Source: an uncultured Eubacterium sp. (GTDB lineage: Bacteria > Bacillota > Clostridia > Lachnospirales > Lachnospiraceae). From it: 64,000 nucleotides of DNA. Every line of letters begins with the position of its first letter. The stretch's first letter is position 1. Positions 50,004 through 63,200 of the stretch are shown here, in pieces. Under the pieces are notes generated by a model, which had not been told where the DNA came from, ran no database searches, and saw only the letters and a list, made by a program, of their open reading frames with translations. The DNA lies in the NCBI GenBank assembly GCA_947642745.1, contig CANRTU010000007.1:1-64000 (forward strand), given 5' to 3'. The position numbers and the translations under genes were made by a program.

Positions 50004-50591
50004 TTACCACCAGCGTCTGCAGCGGTTGTGTCTGCAGCGTCTTTTATACATTTCATTATACAGTAATACTTCAATCAGATTGTTCAGGCCACGGTCCGGC
50101 GGTGGCGGCGGTCCCGGCGGTCTGCCCGGTGGCGGCGGCCAGCCCGGTGGTCCCGGCGGCGGCGGTGGCGGTGGCCAGCCCGGTGGTCCCGGCGGCCAGC
50201 CCGGTGGTCCGCCCGGTCTGCGTCTGGAATCCTGCTGCTCCACAGACATTTCGCTGATTTCCTGCTCTTCAGTCTCCTGCGGCTGGGTGGCAGTCTGGTA
50301 AATACGTTCACAGATCAGCTTTAACATCAGGCGGTCCGGATATTCGTCAAACATCATGCTGCCTTCGTATTCCATCCGGTCGCATTCTTCTTCCACCAGC
50401 CTTTGAATCTGCCTGGCTTCTTCGGGATAAAGCTCTTTCATACGTTCCATATCCCGCTCGTATTCCATCTCAGTCAGATAGATATTCTGGATGGGATAGC
50501 TCATGTAGAATGGCATTTGCGGCGCATTCTGATACTGCTGCATACGCAGAAACTGTTTCTGCTTATTATCCACGTATCTGTTCTCCTGCAT
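50004..50591 (-). CDS. Hypothetical protein with Pro/Gly/Trp-rich repeats
   Basis: 195 aa; conserved-looking N-terminal ~120 aa then PGGPPGWPPGPPGWPPPPPPPGPPGWPPPPGRPPGPPPPP and a Cys/Arg-rich tail. Confidence 0.7.
   Translation of the reverse strand: MQENRYVDNKQKQFLRMQQYQNAPQMPFYMSYPIQNIYLTEMEYERDMERMKELYPEEARQIQRLVEEECDRMEYEGSMMFDEYPDRLMLKLICERIYQTATQPQETEEQEISEMSVEQQDSRRRPGGPPGWPPGPPGWPPPPPPPGPPGWPPPPGRPPGPPPPPDRGLNNLIEVLLYNEMYKRRCRHNRCRRWW
50098..50220. repeat. GC-rich (CCCGGTGG)-type low-complexity repeats
   Basis: ggcggtcccggcggtctgcccggtggcggcggccagcccggtggtcccggcggc... Confidence 0.85.
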
Positions 50592-50848
50592 TTCGTTAAT
50601 TTAGTATATGCAGAAGGCAGATTCTGGTGCTTTCAGAAATCAGATTATGATGATTATAACTCACCAAATGTTGGGTTTCAAGGAAATTTCTCTACTATAA
50701 TAAAATCCATTTATTCATTATCCCCTCATTTTAAGAAAAAGTTATGATTTTTTTATGATTTTTACCCATTGATTTTTCTGCCCCAGAGATATATTTTATA
50801 GTCAGCCCGAATAAAGTTATCAAGAGCCAGAAAGGAGTTTTCAATTTT

Positions 50849-53014
50849 ATGAAAGCATCGCTTCAGAATATATTTTTTCGTCACAAAAATCCCGGTACAG
50901 AAAAAGTCACTGGAACAAAGAACCGGAAAGAGAGAAAAGAAAGATTTCAGCGGCAGACCGCTTTTTTTAACCGTTACTCACTACTGTTCCACGCACTGAT
51001 GTCCTGCCTGTTCGTGCTGATCATTGAATCCTGCTCCCGCAGATCCGTCACAGGAGCGCTGGCATTTGCAGGAAGTCATACATTTGCCTTCCTGTTCAAT
51101 TCCCTGATTATATTCGCCAGCCTTACGGTCGTGTATCTGTTCCGCCGCCGGGCGCTGATGAGGATTATTATCAGCAGTATCTGGCTGTTGCTTGGTATTG
51201 TAAACGGCTGTGTATTATCCCAGCGTGTTACTCCTTTTGGCTTTACAGATTTTAAATGTATTTCTGATCTGATGTCCATGACCAATACCCAGTACTTTTC
51301 CAGATCCCAGGCAATCTGTGTTGTAATCCTTTTAAGCCTGCTGACAGTTTTCCTGGTGATCCTTGCCTTTAAGGGACCGAAATTCCAGGGCCAGCCCCAC
51401 AGACTGCGTTCCGTCATAATGTGCGGTGTCATGTGCGTGATCATGTCCGCCGCAACTTCACTGGCACAGGACGCCAACTGGATGGCCTCATATTTTTCAA
51501 ATATTGCGCAGGGATATTCAGATTATGGCTTTGTATATGGATTTTCCTCCAGCGTTATGGACAGAGGGATGAATAAACCGCAGGATTATTCCAGACAGAA
51601 GATTCAGCGGATAGAAGCGGACGTAGCCCGGGCGAAGCAGAAGAAAGCTTCTTTTCATGTAGCTGACTCTGACAATGTCGTATCCGACGCCACTGACAAC
51701 AAACAGCCAAACATCATCTGTGTCCTGTTAGAGTCCTTTATGGACCCGGCGGAAATTAATTTCCTGAAAACATCAGAAGATCCGGTTCCAAATTTCCGGT
51801 CTTTAAGTAAAAATTATACATCCGGTTACCTGACAGTACCAGTGATAGGCGCAGGCACTGCCAATACAGAGTTTGAAGTACTTACGGGTATGAACCTGCG
51901 TTTCTTTGGTACAGGCGAATACCCATATAAAACAATCCTGAAAAAGACAAACTGTGAAAGTATTGCTTCTGACCTGTCCGATATCGGCTATGGTACCCAT
52001 GTGGTACATAATAACGGCGGCAACTTTTACAGCCGGGCGAATGCTTTTTCGCAATTTGGATTCGATTCTTTTACAAGTAAAGAATTAATGAACATACAGG
52101 AATATACACCTCTTGGTTCCTGGCCTACAGACGATATTCTGATCCGGGAAACTGAGAAAGCGCTGGACGCTACTCCGGACCAGTCAGATTTCGTCTATAC
52201 AATCACTGTACAGGGACATGGCGCCTACCCTTCAGAAAAAATACTTACCGACCCGGAAATCCGTGTCAGCGGCGCAGAAACAGAAGAGAAGAACAATCAG
52301 TGGGAATACTACGTAAACCAGATTCATGAAGTAGATAAATTTATCGGAAACCTGACCGATATGCTTTCGAAACGGGATGAAAAAACCATAGTGGTCCTGT
52401 TCGGCGATCATCTGCCTACCATGGGACTGACAGAAGCAGACATGAAATCTGGCAACATATTTAAGACACAGTACGCTACCTGGAACAACTTTGGCATGAA
52501 GAAAAAAGATGCGGACCTGACTGCTTATCAGCTGCTTGCTTACGCTACACAGCAGGCCGGCATTTACGAAGGCACTATTTTTACTTATCACCAGACATCC
52601 AGATACAAAACAGATGATCAGGCATACCAGAACGGCCTTGAGAACTTACAGTATGATATTCTGTACGGAAAACGCTACTGTTACAACGGCTATGACCGGT
52701 ATCCGGCATCTGATCTGCAGATGGGCGTAGAAAAAACACACATATACAGTTATCGTAAAAATAAAGACGGAAGCCTGTCAGTCTTTGGCGACAACTTTAC
52801 AAACTGGAGCCGCATTTATGTCAACGACACAAAGATGTCAACCACCTTTGTATCGGACCGTCAGCTGGTATTATCCGCTGATCATGTGGAAGAACTTACA
52901 GACGGGGATATACTGAAAGTATGTCAGAGTTCCGGTAAAACGATTTTCCGCAGCACCGAAAATAGCATGACCTATTACAATAGCGAACCAGAAGGCGCTG
53001 ACCCGGAAATATAA
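50849..53014 (+). CDS. LTA synthase family protein (sulfatase domain)
   Basis: Five-TM N-terminus; 'NIICVLLESFMDP', 'GAGTANTEFEVLTGMN', 'VVLFGDHLPTMG'. Confidence 0.93.
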   Translation: MKASLQNIFFRHKNPGTEKVTGTKNRKERKERFQRQTAFFNRYSLLFHALMSCLFVLIIESCSRRSVTGALAFAGSHTFAFLFNSLIIFASLTVVYLFRRRALMRIIISSIWLLLGIVNGCVLSQRVTPFGFTDFKCISDLMSMTNTQYFSRSQAICVVILLSLLTVFLVILAFKGPKFQGQPHRLRSVIMCGVMCVIMSAATSLAQDANWMASYFSNIAQGYSDYGFVYGFSSSVMDRGMNKPQDYSRQKIQRIEADVARAKQKKASFHVADSDNVVSDATDNKQPNIICVLLESFMDPAEINFLKTSEDPVPNFRSLSKNYTSGYLTVPVIGAGTANTEFEVLTGMNLRFFGTGEYPYKTILKKTNCESIASDLSDIGYGTHVVHNNGGNFYSRANAFSQFGFDSFTSKELMNIQEYTPLGSWPTDDILIRETEKALDATPDQSDFVYTITVQGHGAYPSEKILTDPEIRVSGAETEEKNNQWEYYVNQIHEVDKFIGNLTDMLSKRDEKTIVVLFGDHLPTMGLTEADMKSGNIFKTQYATWNNFGMKKKDADLTAYQLLAYATQQAGIYEGTIFTYHQTSRYKTDDQAYQNGLENLQYDILYGKRYCYNGYDRYPASDLQMGVEKTHIYSYRKNKDGSLSVFGDNFTNWSRIYVNDTKMSTTFVSDRQLVLSADHVEELTDGDILKVCQSSGKTIFRSTENSMTYYNSEPEGADPEI

Positions 53015-53024
53015 AATAATATAG

Positions 53025-53064
53025 AAAAATACCTGTACCGCTTTCCAGTGGTACAGGTATTTTT
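53025..53064. terminator. Bidirectional terminator between the LtaS-like gene and gdhA
   Basis: aaaaatacctgtacc-gctttccagt-ggtacaggtattttt perfect 15-bp stem. Confidence 0.85.
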
Positions 53065-53091
53065 TATTATGACACCGGCCTGATAAATGGT

Positions 53092-54507
<1,416 letters not shown>

Positions 54508-54560
54508 TTATATTCCTAATTTTATTAAGTTTTAACGCCAGCGCCTTTATTCTGACTGGA

Positions 54561-54604
54561 TCACAAACGGGCTGTTATGCTTACGCTTAACAGCCCGTTT
54601 GTGA
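54561..54604 (-). terminator. Terminator downstream of the LRR gene
   Basis: tcacaaacgggctgtta-tgcttacgct-taacagcccgtttgtga perfect 17-bp stem. Confidence 0.75.
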
Positions 54605-54612
54605 TTACTAAT

Positions 54613-56115
54613 TTAAAATTTCTCCTGTTTTCTGCCTACGAAAATAAATCCGCATCCGATCAGTAACAGTCCCAGGATCAGAAACAGTCCGGGATCAATG
54701 GAAAAATCACCTGTCTGTGGTGTATCATCCAGTGTATGGCTGTTGGAAGTCGTACCGGAATAAGCCCCGGAACCGCTGTAACTGCCGCCGCTGGAAGACG
54801 TGCCATTGCCGCCGGATGATGATGTTCCGGACGATGTGCCGCCGCTGGAAGTAGTTCCACTGTTTCCAGTCTGTGAACTTCCATTACCTGAGTTTCCACT
54901 TCCTGAATTTCCACTATTATTGGAGGAAGAATTACCTCCCTGGTTGCTGGAAGAGCCGCCGTTATTGCCTGAATTCTGATTTCCGCCCGGATTCACGGAC
55001 GTACTGCCGGTACCAGGATTATTGCCGCCTACAGTCACACTGGTACTGCCAGTACCTGATGTGGAGCTGTTGGATGTGGAACTCTGGCTGTTGCCGGAGC
55101 CGCCGTCCAGGCTGGAAAATACATAACCACTGCTGGACGCAAAAGATTCCGCCGCAGAATTGCTATAACCATAAATTACGTCCGGCGACCATCCGGACTG
55201 GGAGCCGATAGAAGTCACCGACTTTGGTATGGTAATGGATTTTACCCCGCACCCGGATAACGCACCGCTCTCGATTTTGGTTAGTCCGCCCGGCAGTGTC
55301 AGGGATGTCACTCTGCCGCAGCCGGATAATGCGCCGCTGGCGATGATTTTCGTACCAGAATACACGGACACAGCCGACTGTCCCACCGGAACCTTTAACA
55401 GTGTAGTCATAGATGAATTATACAGACATCCGCCGTCTGACGCATATACAGAGTTTCCAGAGCCTACTTTGATCGTAGACAGACTGGAACAACCGGATAA
55501 TGCGCTGCTTCCCATGCTGGTAGTGCTGGCCGGTATGGAAATGGCTGACAGGCTGGAGCAGTTGGCAAACGCACTGTCACCAATACTGGTCACCCCGGAC
55601 GGCACCGTCATGGAAGAGAGACTGGAACAGCCGGAAAATGCCCCGCTGCCAATACTGCTGATGCCAGAGGAAATCGCCACACTGGATAATGACCGGCAGT
55701 TGCTGAACGTGGACGCAGGTATCGCCCCGATGGACGCCTGCATACTGACGGAAGTCAGACCGGAACATCCTGCGAATACGCCGCTGCCCATACTGGTCAC
55801 ACTGCCCGGTATCGTAATACTGGACAGACTGGAGCAGTTGGCAAACGCACTGTCCCCGATACTTCTTACACTGCCAGGAATACTCACTGTAGTGATTGCC
55901 TTGCCTGAGAAAGCGCCTGCCCCGATGGAAGTTACATCTGAAGGGATTGTGACAGAGCCGCCCCCGCCGTTATAAGCTGTCAGCACGCCGCCGGAAATCG
56001 TCATATTTTCTGCACCGGCGTATACTTTTTCATGTGGCAGCATCATGCATGCCACAGCCATAGCCAGCATACATGCAAATTTCCTTTTCTTTACTGAAAC
56101 ATTCATATGCGTCAC
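54613..56115 (-). CDS. BspA-type leucine-rich repeat surface protein with C-terminal sorting-like signal
   Basis: LRR_5 repeats 'IGDSAFANCSSLSSITIPGSVTSMGSGVFAGCSGL'; Ser/Gly/Asn stalk; 'DDTPQTGD' + TM + RKQEKF. Confidence 0.9.
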   Translation of the reverse strand: MTHMNVSVKKRKFACMLAMAVACMMLPHEKVYAGAENMTISGGVLTAYNGGGGSVTIPSDVTSIGAGAFSGKAITTVSIPGSVRSIGDSAFANCSSLSSITIPGSVTSMGSGVFAGCSGLTSVSMQASIGAIPASTFSNCRSLSSVAISSGISSIGSGAFSGCSSLSSMTVPSGVTSIGDSAFANCSSLSAISIPASTTSMGSSALSGCSSLSTIKVGSGNSVYASDGGCLYNSSMTTLLKVPVGQSAVSVYSGTKIIASGALSGCGRVTSLTLPGGLTKIESGALSGCGVKSITIPKSVTSIGSQSGWSPDVIYGYSNSAAESFASSSGYVFSSLDGGSGNSQSSTSNSSTSGTGSTSVTVGGNNPGTGSTSVNPGGNQNSGNNGGSSSNQGGNSSSNNSGNSGSGNSGNGSSQTGNSGTTSSGGTSSGTSSSGGNGTSSSGGSYSGSGAYSGTTSNSHTLDDTPQTGDFSIDPGLFLILGLLLIGCGFIFVGRKQEKF

Positions 56116-57257
56116 TCCTTCTTTGCAATGAGGAACAGCCTGCCACCCTCTGTATAATTGTTACACGTCGATAATGTCAACAACTCATCCCCATAAGATA
56201 TATCCGTTACCTGACCCACGACTGCCAGCTGCTGTACATTTGCCAGATAAGCATTGAAATCTTCTTTATTGTCCGCATTCAGAAAATTATAATAACGAAA
56301 TGCGTAATCGTCCTGATATCTGACTTTGGAAAGGCAGACTGCCACAATTTTATACTTCGTCTTCTCATAAATCGTATCAAATTCCAGTTTCTGGTGGGTT
56401 TTAAAATAATCCTCCTGCATATAATTATGCAGCCCGCCAAACATGGAACTGTCTTTCATGTTGTGTCCATAGATAATCAGGTTTGTATCACGGTTCACAA
56501 AGTCATTCCTGGCGTCCAGAAACAAAGAACCGCTGTCACTTTTTTTCTTATTAAAATCCATATGCAGATAATAGGCGGGATCACTGGTACCCGTCTGCAA
56601 TACGGGATAATTGACGTTCGTACCGTCGATTTTCAGCCAGCCCACCATATCTTTGTTCTGCTTATACAGATCCTCATACTGTTTTAAAATCGCCAGATCC
56701 GCCGGATCTATCGCCGGCTTTTTCTTTTTTTCGGGCGTCTTTTTCTGTCCGCTGCCTGCCCCGGAATCATCATCTGTATCCGGCGGCTGGTCCAGATCCA
56801 CCCTTGTACCGTCGATAAACGGATCCCAGATCAGATGCCCGGTCATATGCTGCATATCCTGGAGTCGTTCGTACTCCAGCTTCTCCAGATGTTCCTGCCA
56901 GAGGTTCATACCATAAAATCCCAGACAGCATACAGCGGCCGCGATACAGGCCATACCGGCCAGTTTCAGTCTTTTCCCCTGCTGCGCCTGCCGCTCCTTT
57001 TTATGCTTTTCCTCAAGCATATTTCTGGAATGATTCACCATCAGATCCGTTAAGTACCAGGAAAAGGAAACCCCTATTTCACTGTGAAATATGATTTCCT
57101 TGTTCCTGATAAGCGTATAGAGCCTTACGGCGACATCAATGTCTGTAATGTCCATCGCTTTTGTAATATAATCAATTTTTCTGACATCTTCCTTCGCCGC
57201 AAGATACTCTTCATAGGTATCAAATTCGTAATCGCCTACTTTGTATTTTTTACCCAT
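56112..57257 (-). CDS. Class B sortase
   Basis: 'GTNVNYPVLQTGTSDPAYYLHMDFNKKKSDSGSLFLDARND', 'NLIIYGHNM', 'LLTLSTCNNYTEGGRLFLIAKK' (His/Cys/Arg catalytic motifs); N-terminal cytoplasmic extension and TM. Confidence 0.92.
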   Translation of the reverse strand: MGKKYKVGDYEFDTYEEYLAAKEDVRKIDYITKAMDITDIDVAVRLYTLIRNKEIIFHSEIGVSFSWYLTDLMVNHSRNMLEEKHKKERQAQQGKRLKLAGMACIAAAVCCLGFYGMNLWQEHLEKLEYERLQDMQHMTGHLIWDPFIDGTRVDLDQPPDTDDDSGAGSGQKKTPEKKKKPAIDPADLAILKQYEDLYKQNKDMVGWLKIDGTNVNYPVLQTGTSDPAYYLHMDFNKKKSDSGSLFLDARNDFVNRDTNLIIYGHNMKDSSMFGGLHNYMQEDYFKTHQKLEFDTIYEKTKYKIVAVCLSKVRYQDDYAFRYYNFLNADNKEDFNAYLANVQQLAVVGQVTDISYGDELLTLSTCNNYTEGGRLFLIAKKE

Positions 57258-57265
57258 ATGTCCGC

Positions 57266-60200
57266 TTATTTAATCTTTACATTCTTTGCCTTACTCTTCG
57301 CACTGTAAAGCTTGTTGCTGCCCTGTCTCTTAAATGCCCTTACTCTCACGTAGCATTTCTGGTTCTTCTTTAAGCCTTTGATGTTACATACCCTGACATT
57401 CGCTTTGTTAATGCTCTTGACTTTCCGGAAGCTTCCGTTTTTAGAGCCTTTGTAATATACTTCATATCCGCTGGCTCCGGAAACTGCCTTCCACTCTACA
57501 CGTGCCTGACCTGCTTTTTTTGCGGACAGTTTCACGGAAGGTGTTTTTAACTTTGTAGTAGCGCTTATCAGAGAGGAGAATTCTCCGTAAGACCTGGAAC
57601 CGTCCTTATTCTGAATATAAGATCTTACTTTATATTTATAAGTCGTACCACCTGAAAGTCCTTTCAGTTTCGCACTGTTCTTATTAGAAGTCACTGTCTC
57701 TACAACTCTTGACTGTGCGTTGCAGATCTGGTAACCGCTCGCATAACTCTGTCTTGCCCAGGAAAGGCTCATGCTGGAGTGCTTAATAGAAGAAGCTTTC
57801 ACGCCTTCTACTGCCACTCCGGCTATCCGGAAGTTAATTGTCTTGGTACCTGCGTAGTTTTTATTAACAGGTTCAATCACAATCGTCGCAATTCCAGGAT
57901 TTGTATTATTCTTATAAGTAACCGTATAATCCACGCCATTGGTCAGTACTGTACCACTGTCGCTGACAGTAATGGATGGTGTATAAGCGTTACCTGTATA
58001 AGTCTTATCCTCTACGTCTGAAACGTCGCAGGATTCAATGTTTCTGGCTTCAATTACAAAGTTTACAGTCTGAGTGCCGTCATATTTACCAATACCTGTG
58101 ACAATAATGTCCGCAATACCTACATCCACATTGTTCCGGTAAGAAACTGTATAATCAGTGCCCTCGGTCAGTACTGTATTGCCTGATTCCACAATAACGC
58201 CCGGTGTCAGCGCTTCCCCGGTATAGACTACATTCGGAGCATATCCGGTTACCAGGAAGGAACTCATATCGTTGCCAATCTTAAAGGTCGTTGTGGTTGA
58301 TCCGGTATAATTTTCATTTCCTGCCGAACGGATCATGACTGTGGCTGTACCAATATTCACATTGTTGATATAGCTTACAGTATAATCAGTGCCTGCTTTC
58401 AGTATTGTATTGCCGCATCTTACAACGACTGCCGGAGTAACCGGTGAGCCGGTATATTCCTGAGTCGGGATTGCGCCTATTGTACATTTGCTCAGGGACG
58501 CAATAATGCGGAAGTATTTCGTAATCATACCAGTATTATTGCCAATACCCGCAATATTTATAACACCAATGCCTACTTCTGTATTGCTGCTGTACGTCAC
58601 TGTATAGTCTACATTTTCTGTCATACCGGAAATGGTTACACGTGGATATAATGCTTTTCCTGTGTAATACATCGCATTAGCGGTATCCATGGTTAATTTT
58701 ACGTCTGAAGGTCCTACTGGTTTTGATCCGGAAATCTGTCCGGTACCTTCCAGATAAGAGTTACCTGGCAGGGTATCGCCGCCGGATATGGTAGAAGCTG
58801 TAATTAAGAACTGGCCTTTGGCTGTTCCTTTAAAGTTACCGGTACCATTTACCGTAATTGTCGCTGTACCAATATTAATGTTGTTTGCATAAGAGAGGGT
58901 GTACTCCGCGCCTTCCGCCAGTTTGTATTTCACGCCGTCGATATAGTCTGTGACAGCAATGCCTACCGGACAAATCTGGGCTCCGGTGTACTGGTATTCC
59001 CGCTTAAATCCGTCCACAACTGCCTGTTTTGTAAGTTCCCTTGGTGTAATCGTATAGGTCATCTTGCGTGGTTCTTTTGCGTAAGTGCCCATGGACGGCA
59101 CGCCTTCAATCTGTACGATATACTCTGATGCGTCGATAATCTGTTTTCTCTTTACAATATTGGATTTTCCTACACTTCCTTTGTACCATACCACATTACA
59201 TTTATCCAGACTGACGCCGGATACTGATTCTCTCGGCGGCTGTGCCATACCGTTAAATACTGCTGTGGATGGAGCGATCGTGCAGGTAGCCGTACTGATA
59301 TCATCTCCTATGAAATAGAAGAATTCATCTGTATCACAGTAATTATTAATACCTGTAATAACAGCTTTTACACGTCCCGCATAACTCTGCTGTACTGTCT
59401 CACCATTATCTTCTTCACTGAAATATTCAATTGTAAAGTCTTCGCCCTCTGTCAGCAGTCTCTGTTTTGCCGTGCCATTCTGATTCCATACACAGTACAG
59501 TTTCATCCTGCTCTTATCCGGATGAACGGAAGTCTCTGTATCAATAAAGTCAAAGTGATAGGTGGATATATCCACTTCTTTGCTTTCTCCTTTATCATCA
59601 TCCGCATTTACCAGATAATAACACTTCGTACTACTGGTCAGTGAACGGCGGGTAATGTCAAAGTAAATAATCCTGGTACCCTCATAATGCGGATCATCCT
59701 TGGACGCTTCAATGACTACCTGCGCCCGTTTGTCTTTTGGCGTCTCTTCGGTACTTACGCCTACATTATTCAGGAATGTGATCTTAGGATTCAGCATCCG
59801 TTCAATCACGTTGACTCTCCGGAAGTTTAACTTCACATCTGGTACGCACGGTTCTCCGGTATAAGCGAATTTCTCCGGCGTCAGAAGCTCTGTAACATCT
59901 TCCTCTGTAATATCTTTCTTTACAATCGCAAATTTTTCTACTCTGGTTCCGGTAAAGTTTCCCCGGCCCGTAATCGTGATTCTGCCTTCTTCTGTCGGTT
60001 CTGTATTGCTTTCATACTCATAGCTGTAATCACAGTTCTGATAGTAAGCGTCTGAAACAAGCTGATCCGGAACTGCCTTGCCCGTCATTACCATTTCTTT
60101 GTATTTCATGGTAAATTCCGGTTTTACCGGGTCTCCGTTCCAGTAACCATATTTATCTTTCAGTCCTTCGACTTTTACATCAGAATCAGTAATTGGTCTT

Positions 60201-63200
60201 GGATGAATGGTAAATGCTTTGTTAACCGTACCACGGAAGTTTCCTGCCCCGTGAATAATCAGATACGGACCTGCGTAAATATCCGCATCGTTTCCTTCCT
60301 TCGCATTAATGCTGTTCTGCGAATCCATATTGTAATCAGCTTCGCCCAGCGTAATCGTCCGGTCTTTGCCATCTTCTGTCTGATAGTGACACTTAATAAT
60401 CAGATTGCTCCGGTCTGGCAGTACTTTTTCACCTGTATATACAATATCTTTTGCATGGATAATATTAATCTCCACGGTTACCTGTTCCAGAATACGCCGC
60501 TCAATTTCAAATTCCAGCGTCTTACTGCCGCAGAAACCGTATTCCTCCACGCCCGTAATGGTAATCAGTCCTTTGCCCGCATTGACATTATTCTCATAAG
60601 ACACTTTGAAATGAGTGCCCCGTTTCAGTGTCACTGCTCCGCCTGAGGTTGTCATCGCAACCGTTACTTCCGGCTGTATTTCTTCCGCCATATACATATA
60701 GGACTTAGCAGGGATAGAGATATCCATATCCTGCATGTCAGCGAATATCCAGAAGTTAAATATCTTTTCTCCGGTTACATATGGCGTATTTGCCACAATC
60801 TTAATGGACGCCTGCGGGCCGTTCTTTGGCGTTACCTCGTTATTGGTCATGTTTACAAACTTAAACTGCTCGCCCTGTATCAGCTCCTGATCCCGGTACT
60901 TCACGATAATATCAGGAATAACCCAGTCTCCATCCCGGTAAATACCGTATGGTTTGTCAGGATTTCTCCAGATACATTTCAGTTCACTGCCTGAAAGATC
61001 TGCAGTAATATCATATACGATGACCTGTTCGTCTGTAAACCGGCCCATTCCTCTGATTGTAACGGAAGCGGTTCCGATTTCTGTGTTGTTGTCGTAGATT
61101 AGTTCGTAGTCTCTTCCCTCCTGAAGCGTTTCTATCGTTTCTTTACCATCACCAGTCCGTTTCCAGTGATATTTAAATACAAACCCAGGTTTTACCTCTT
61201 CACCGCCCTGATAAGGGACTTTATACTTTCCTTCCTTTTCATCATAGGCAATACCGCCGCCAATTTCAAGGTACGCAATAATGCCACGGTCGTTTTCTGT
61301 CTTGATCTCATTCTTCTTATCAAAGCTGCCCTTGATATAGAAATTTGTTTCCAGTTCGCCTAAGAAGTTCTGAGTTCCTTTAGCCTTTATTTTTAGTACC
61401 GCTTTTCCAATGTCCCGGTTATCAGTAACTGTAACATCGTATTCATCCGGATTTATAGACTTATAAATCGGCGTGCCGTCTTCCTTTTCCCCGATCTTAT
61501 ATTCTACCTGTAAGCTGCATGCTGCGGAAAGATTTTTATCAGCACTGGCTGGTATTCCTCCCGGCCAGTGATAGAGTCCGTCATAGGCAAAGGTCTTTTC
61601 TACCACGCCGTCTATTAATACCCGTATCATTTCTACATTATCCAGGGAGACTTTGTGGATTGTATAGGCGCATTCATACGTACCTTTATAGTTCTTTTTA
61701 CCTTTAATAATCAGCTTATGTTCACCAGCATTAGAGTTTTCGTCATATACCAGTGAATAATCTACATCTTCCACCAGTTCCTTTGTAAAACTGCCTGTAT
61801 CCGGATCCATTTCGTATATTTTCACCGGCGGCTTCTGCGCATTACCTGTATAATATAATTTTTCATCGTTATTGATCACAATCATAATCTGAGGCTTTTG
61901 GGCTGCCACGGCTATATCACATGGTTCGATAGTGAAAGACTTTCTCGCTATATTCGCTTCCACGACGCCTTCTGACGTATAATTACGCTGACCATATACT
62001 TTCACCCATGCCTGACCGGCATTTACATTATTCTGATATTCAAGCCTGTAATCTTCCGGCATTATTTCAGCTCTAGGATTCACACCCTGATCATATACTT
62101 TAATTGCGCCAGGGCTTAATACAAGTGGAAAACCTGTATATACCATGGAAGTATCCGTAATTTCTATAACAATACCGTTCTGCGTATTCATCGGCCTTGG
62201 TTTTATTGTATAATAAATCCTGACCGTTCCAAAATATCCACGGCCTGTACCTTCGATTTCCAGATACGTCAGCCCCTCTACTGCGTCTGTGCCTCGATCT
62301 GCATTCACATACCGGTATGTGAAATCAGCTGTTGCTGCAGCGGAATCACCTCTCTTTACCCCTGTTAAATAACGATCTTTGTGATACAGAGAGATTTTTT
62401 TCTCTTCACGGGTTGCGGCAACCGGCACATGCATCTCGCCCGGTTTTGGAGAATAGATAAATTCAACCGTACTCCTCAGATCCGAGAAGGCAATTCCGCC
62501 GTCACCCTGATCGACTTTACATCTTTGATTACCATAATATATATCAGTAAGAGTAATATCATCGCCAACGGAGAATGTGAACTTCTTGGTTCCTCCAAAA
62601 CGATAGCCAAAGTTGATCGTAACTGTAACCTTACCGTTTTTGACCGTTATGTTGCTATTATCTTTATTAATTTTATAATCATATTTATTACTCACCGGTA
62701 TTTTTGAATTAATCAGGTCAGTATTTTCCATATATTTAATAGAAATATGATTATTCAGATATTCTTCAACAGCCGTTTTTAATTTATCTTCATCAGCAAA
62801 ATCTTCGAGCTCAACACCCAGTTGTTCCAGCGTCAGTTTGTCCGGCTGGCCGTTAATAACAATTCCATCCGTCTCATCGTTTGGTTTTAATATCTTTTTC
62901 TTATATTTCAGACTAATTTCATAACTTCCTGTAAAATTGCCTCTGCCTGCAATCGTACCAGTATATTTCTCTGAAGTATTATCTGTCTCCTGTGCAAACG
63001 AAGGGTATCCTTTCTGTCCGAAAGCAATACTTCCTGCTGCTGTCGGGTTCTTTGTAAAGTCATAATCTCCATCAACAATGGACAACTCCTGGCCCTTATA
63101 ACTGATCGGAAACTCAGGATTTACAGACTCACCTTTAAAATCCACCAGTACATTTCCGTCAGTATCTGTTGATGGAAATGTAATATCAGGGTTTGGAATA

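Noticed and set aside
50084-50311. Arg/His-rich 75-aa ORF (DHRAGRRDHRAGHRHRRRRDHRAG)
   Set aside because: Alternative-frame translation of the GC-rich repeat in the Pro/Gly/Trp-rich gene.
54873-55975. Plus-strand ORFs of 112 and 248 aa opposite the LRR gene
   Set aside because: Periodic translations of the antisense strand of LRR repeats; no independent RBS or domain.
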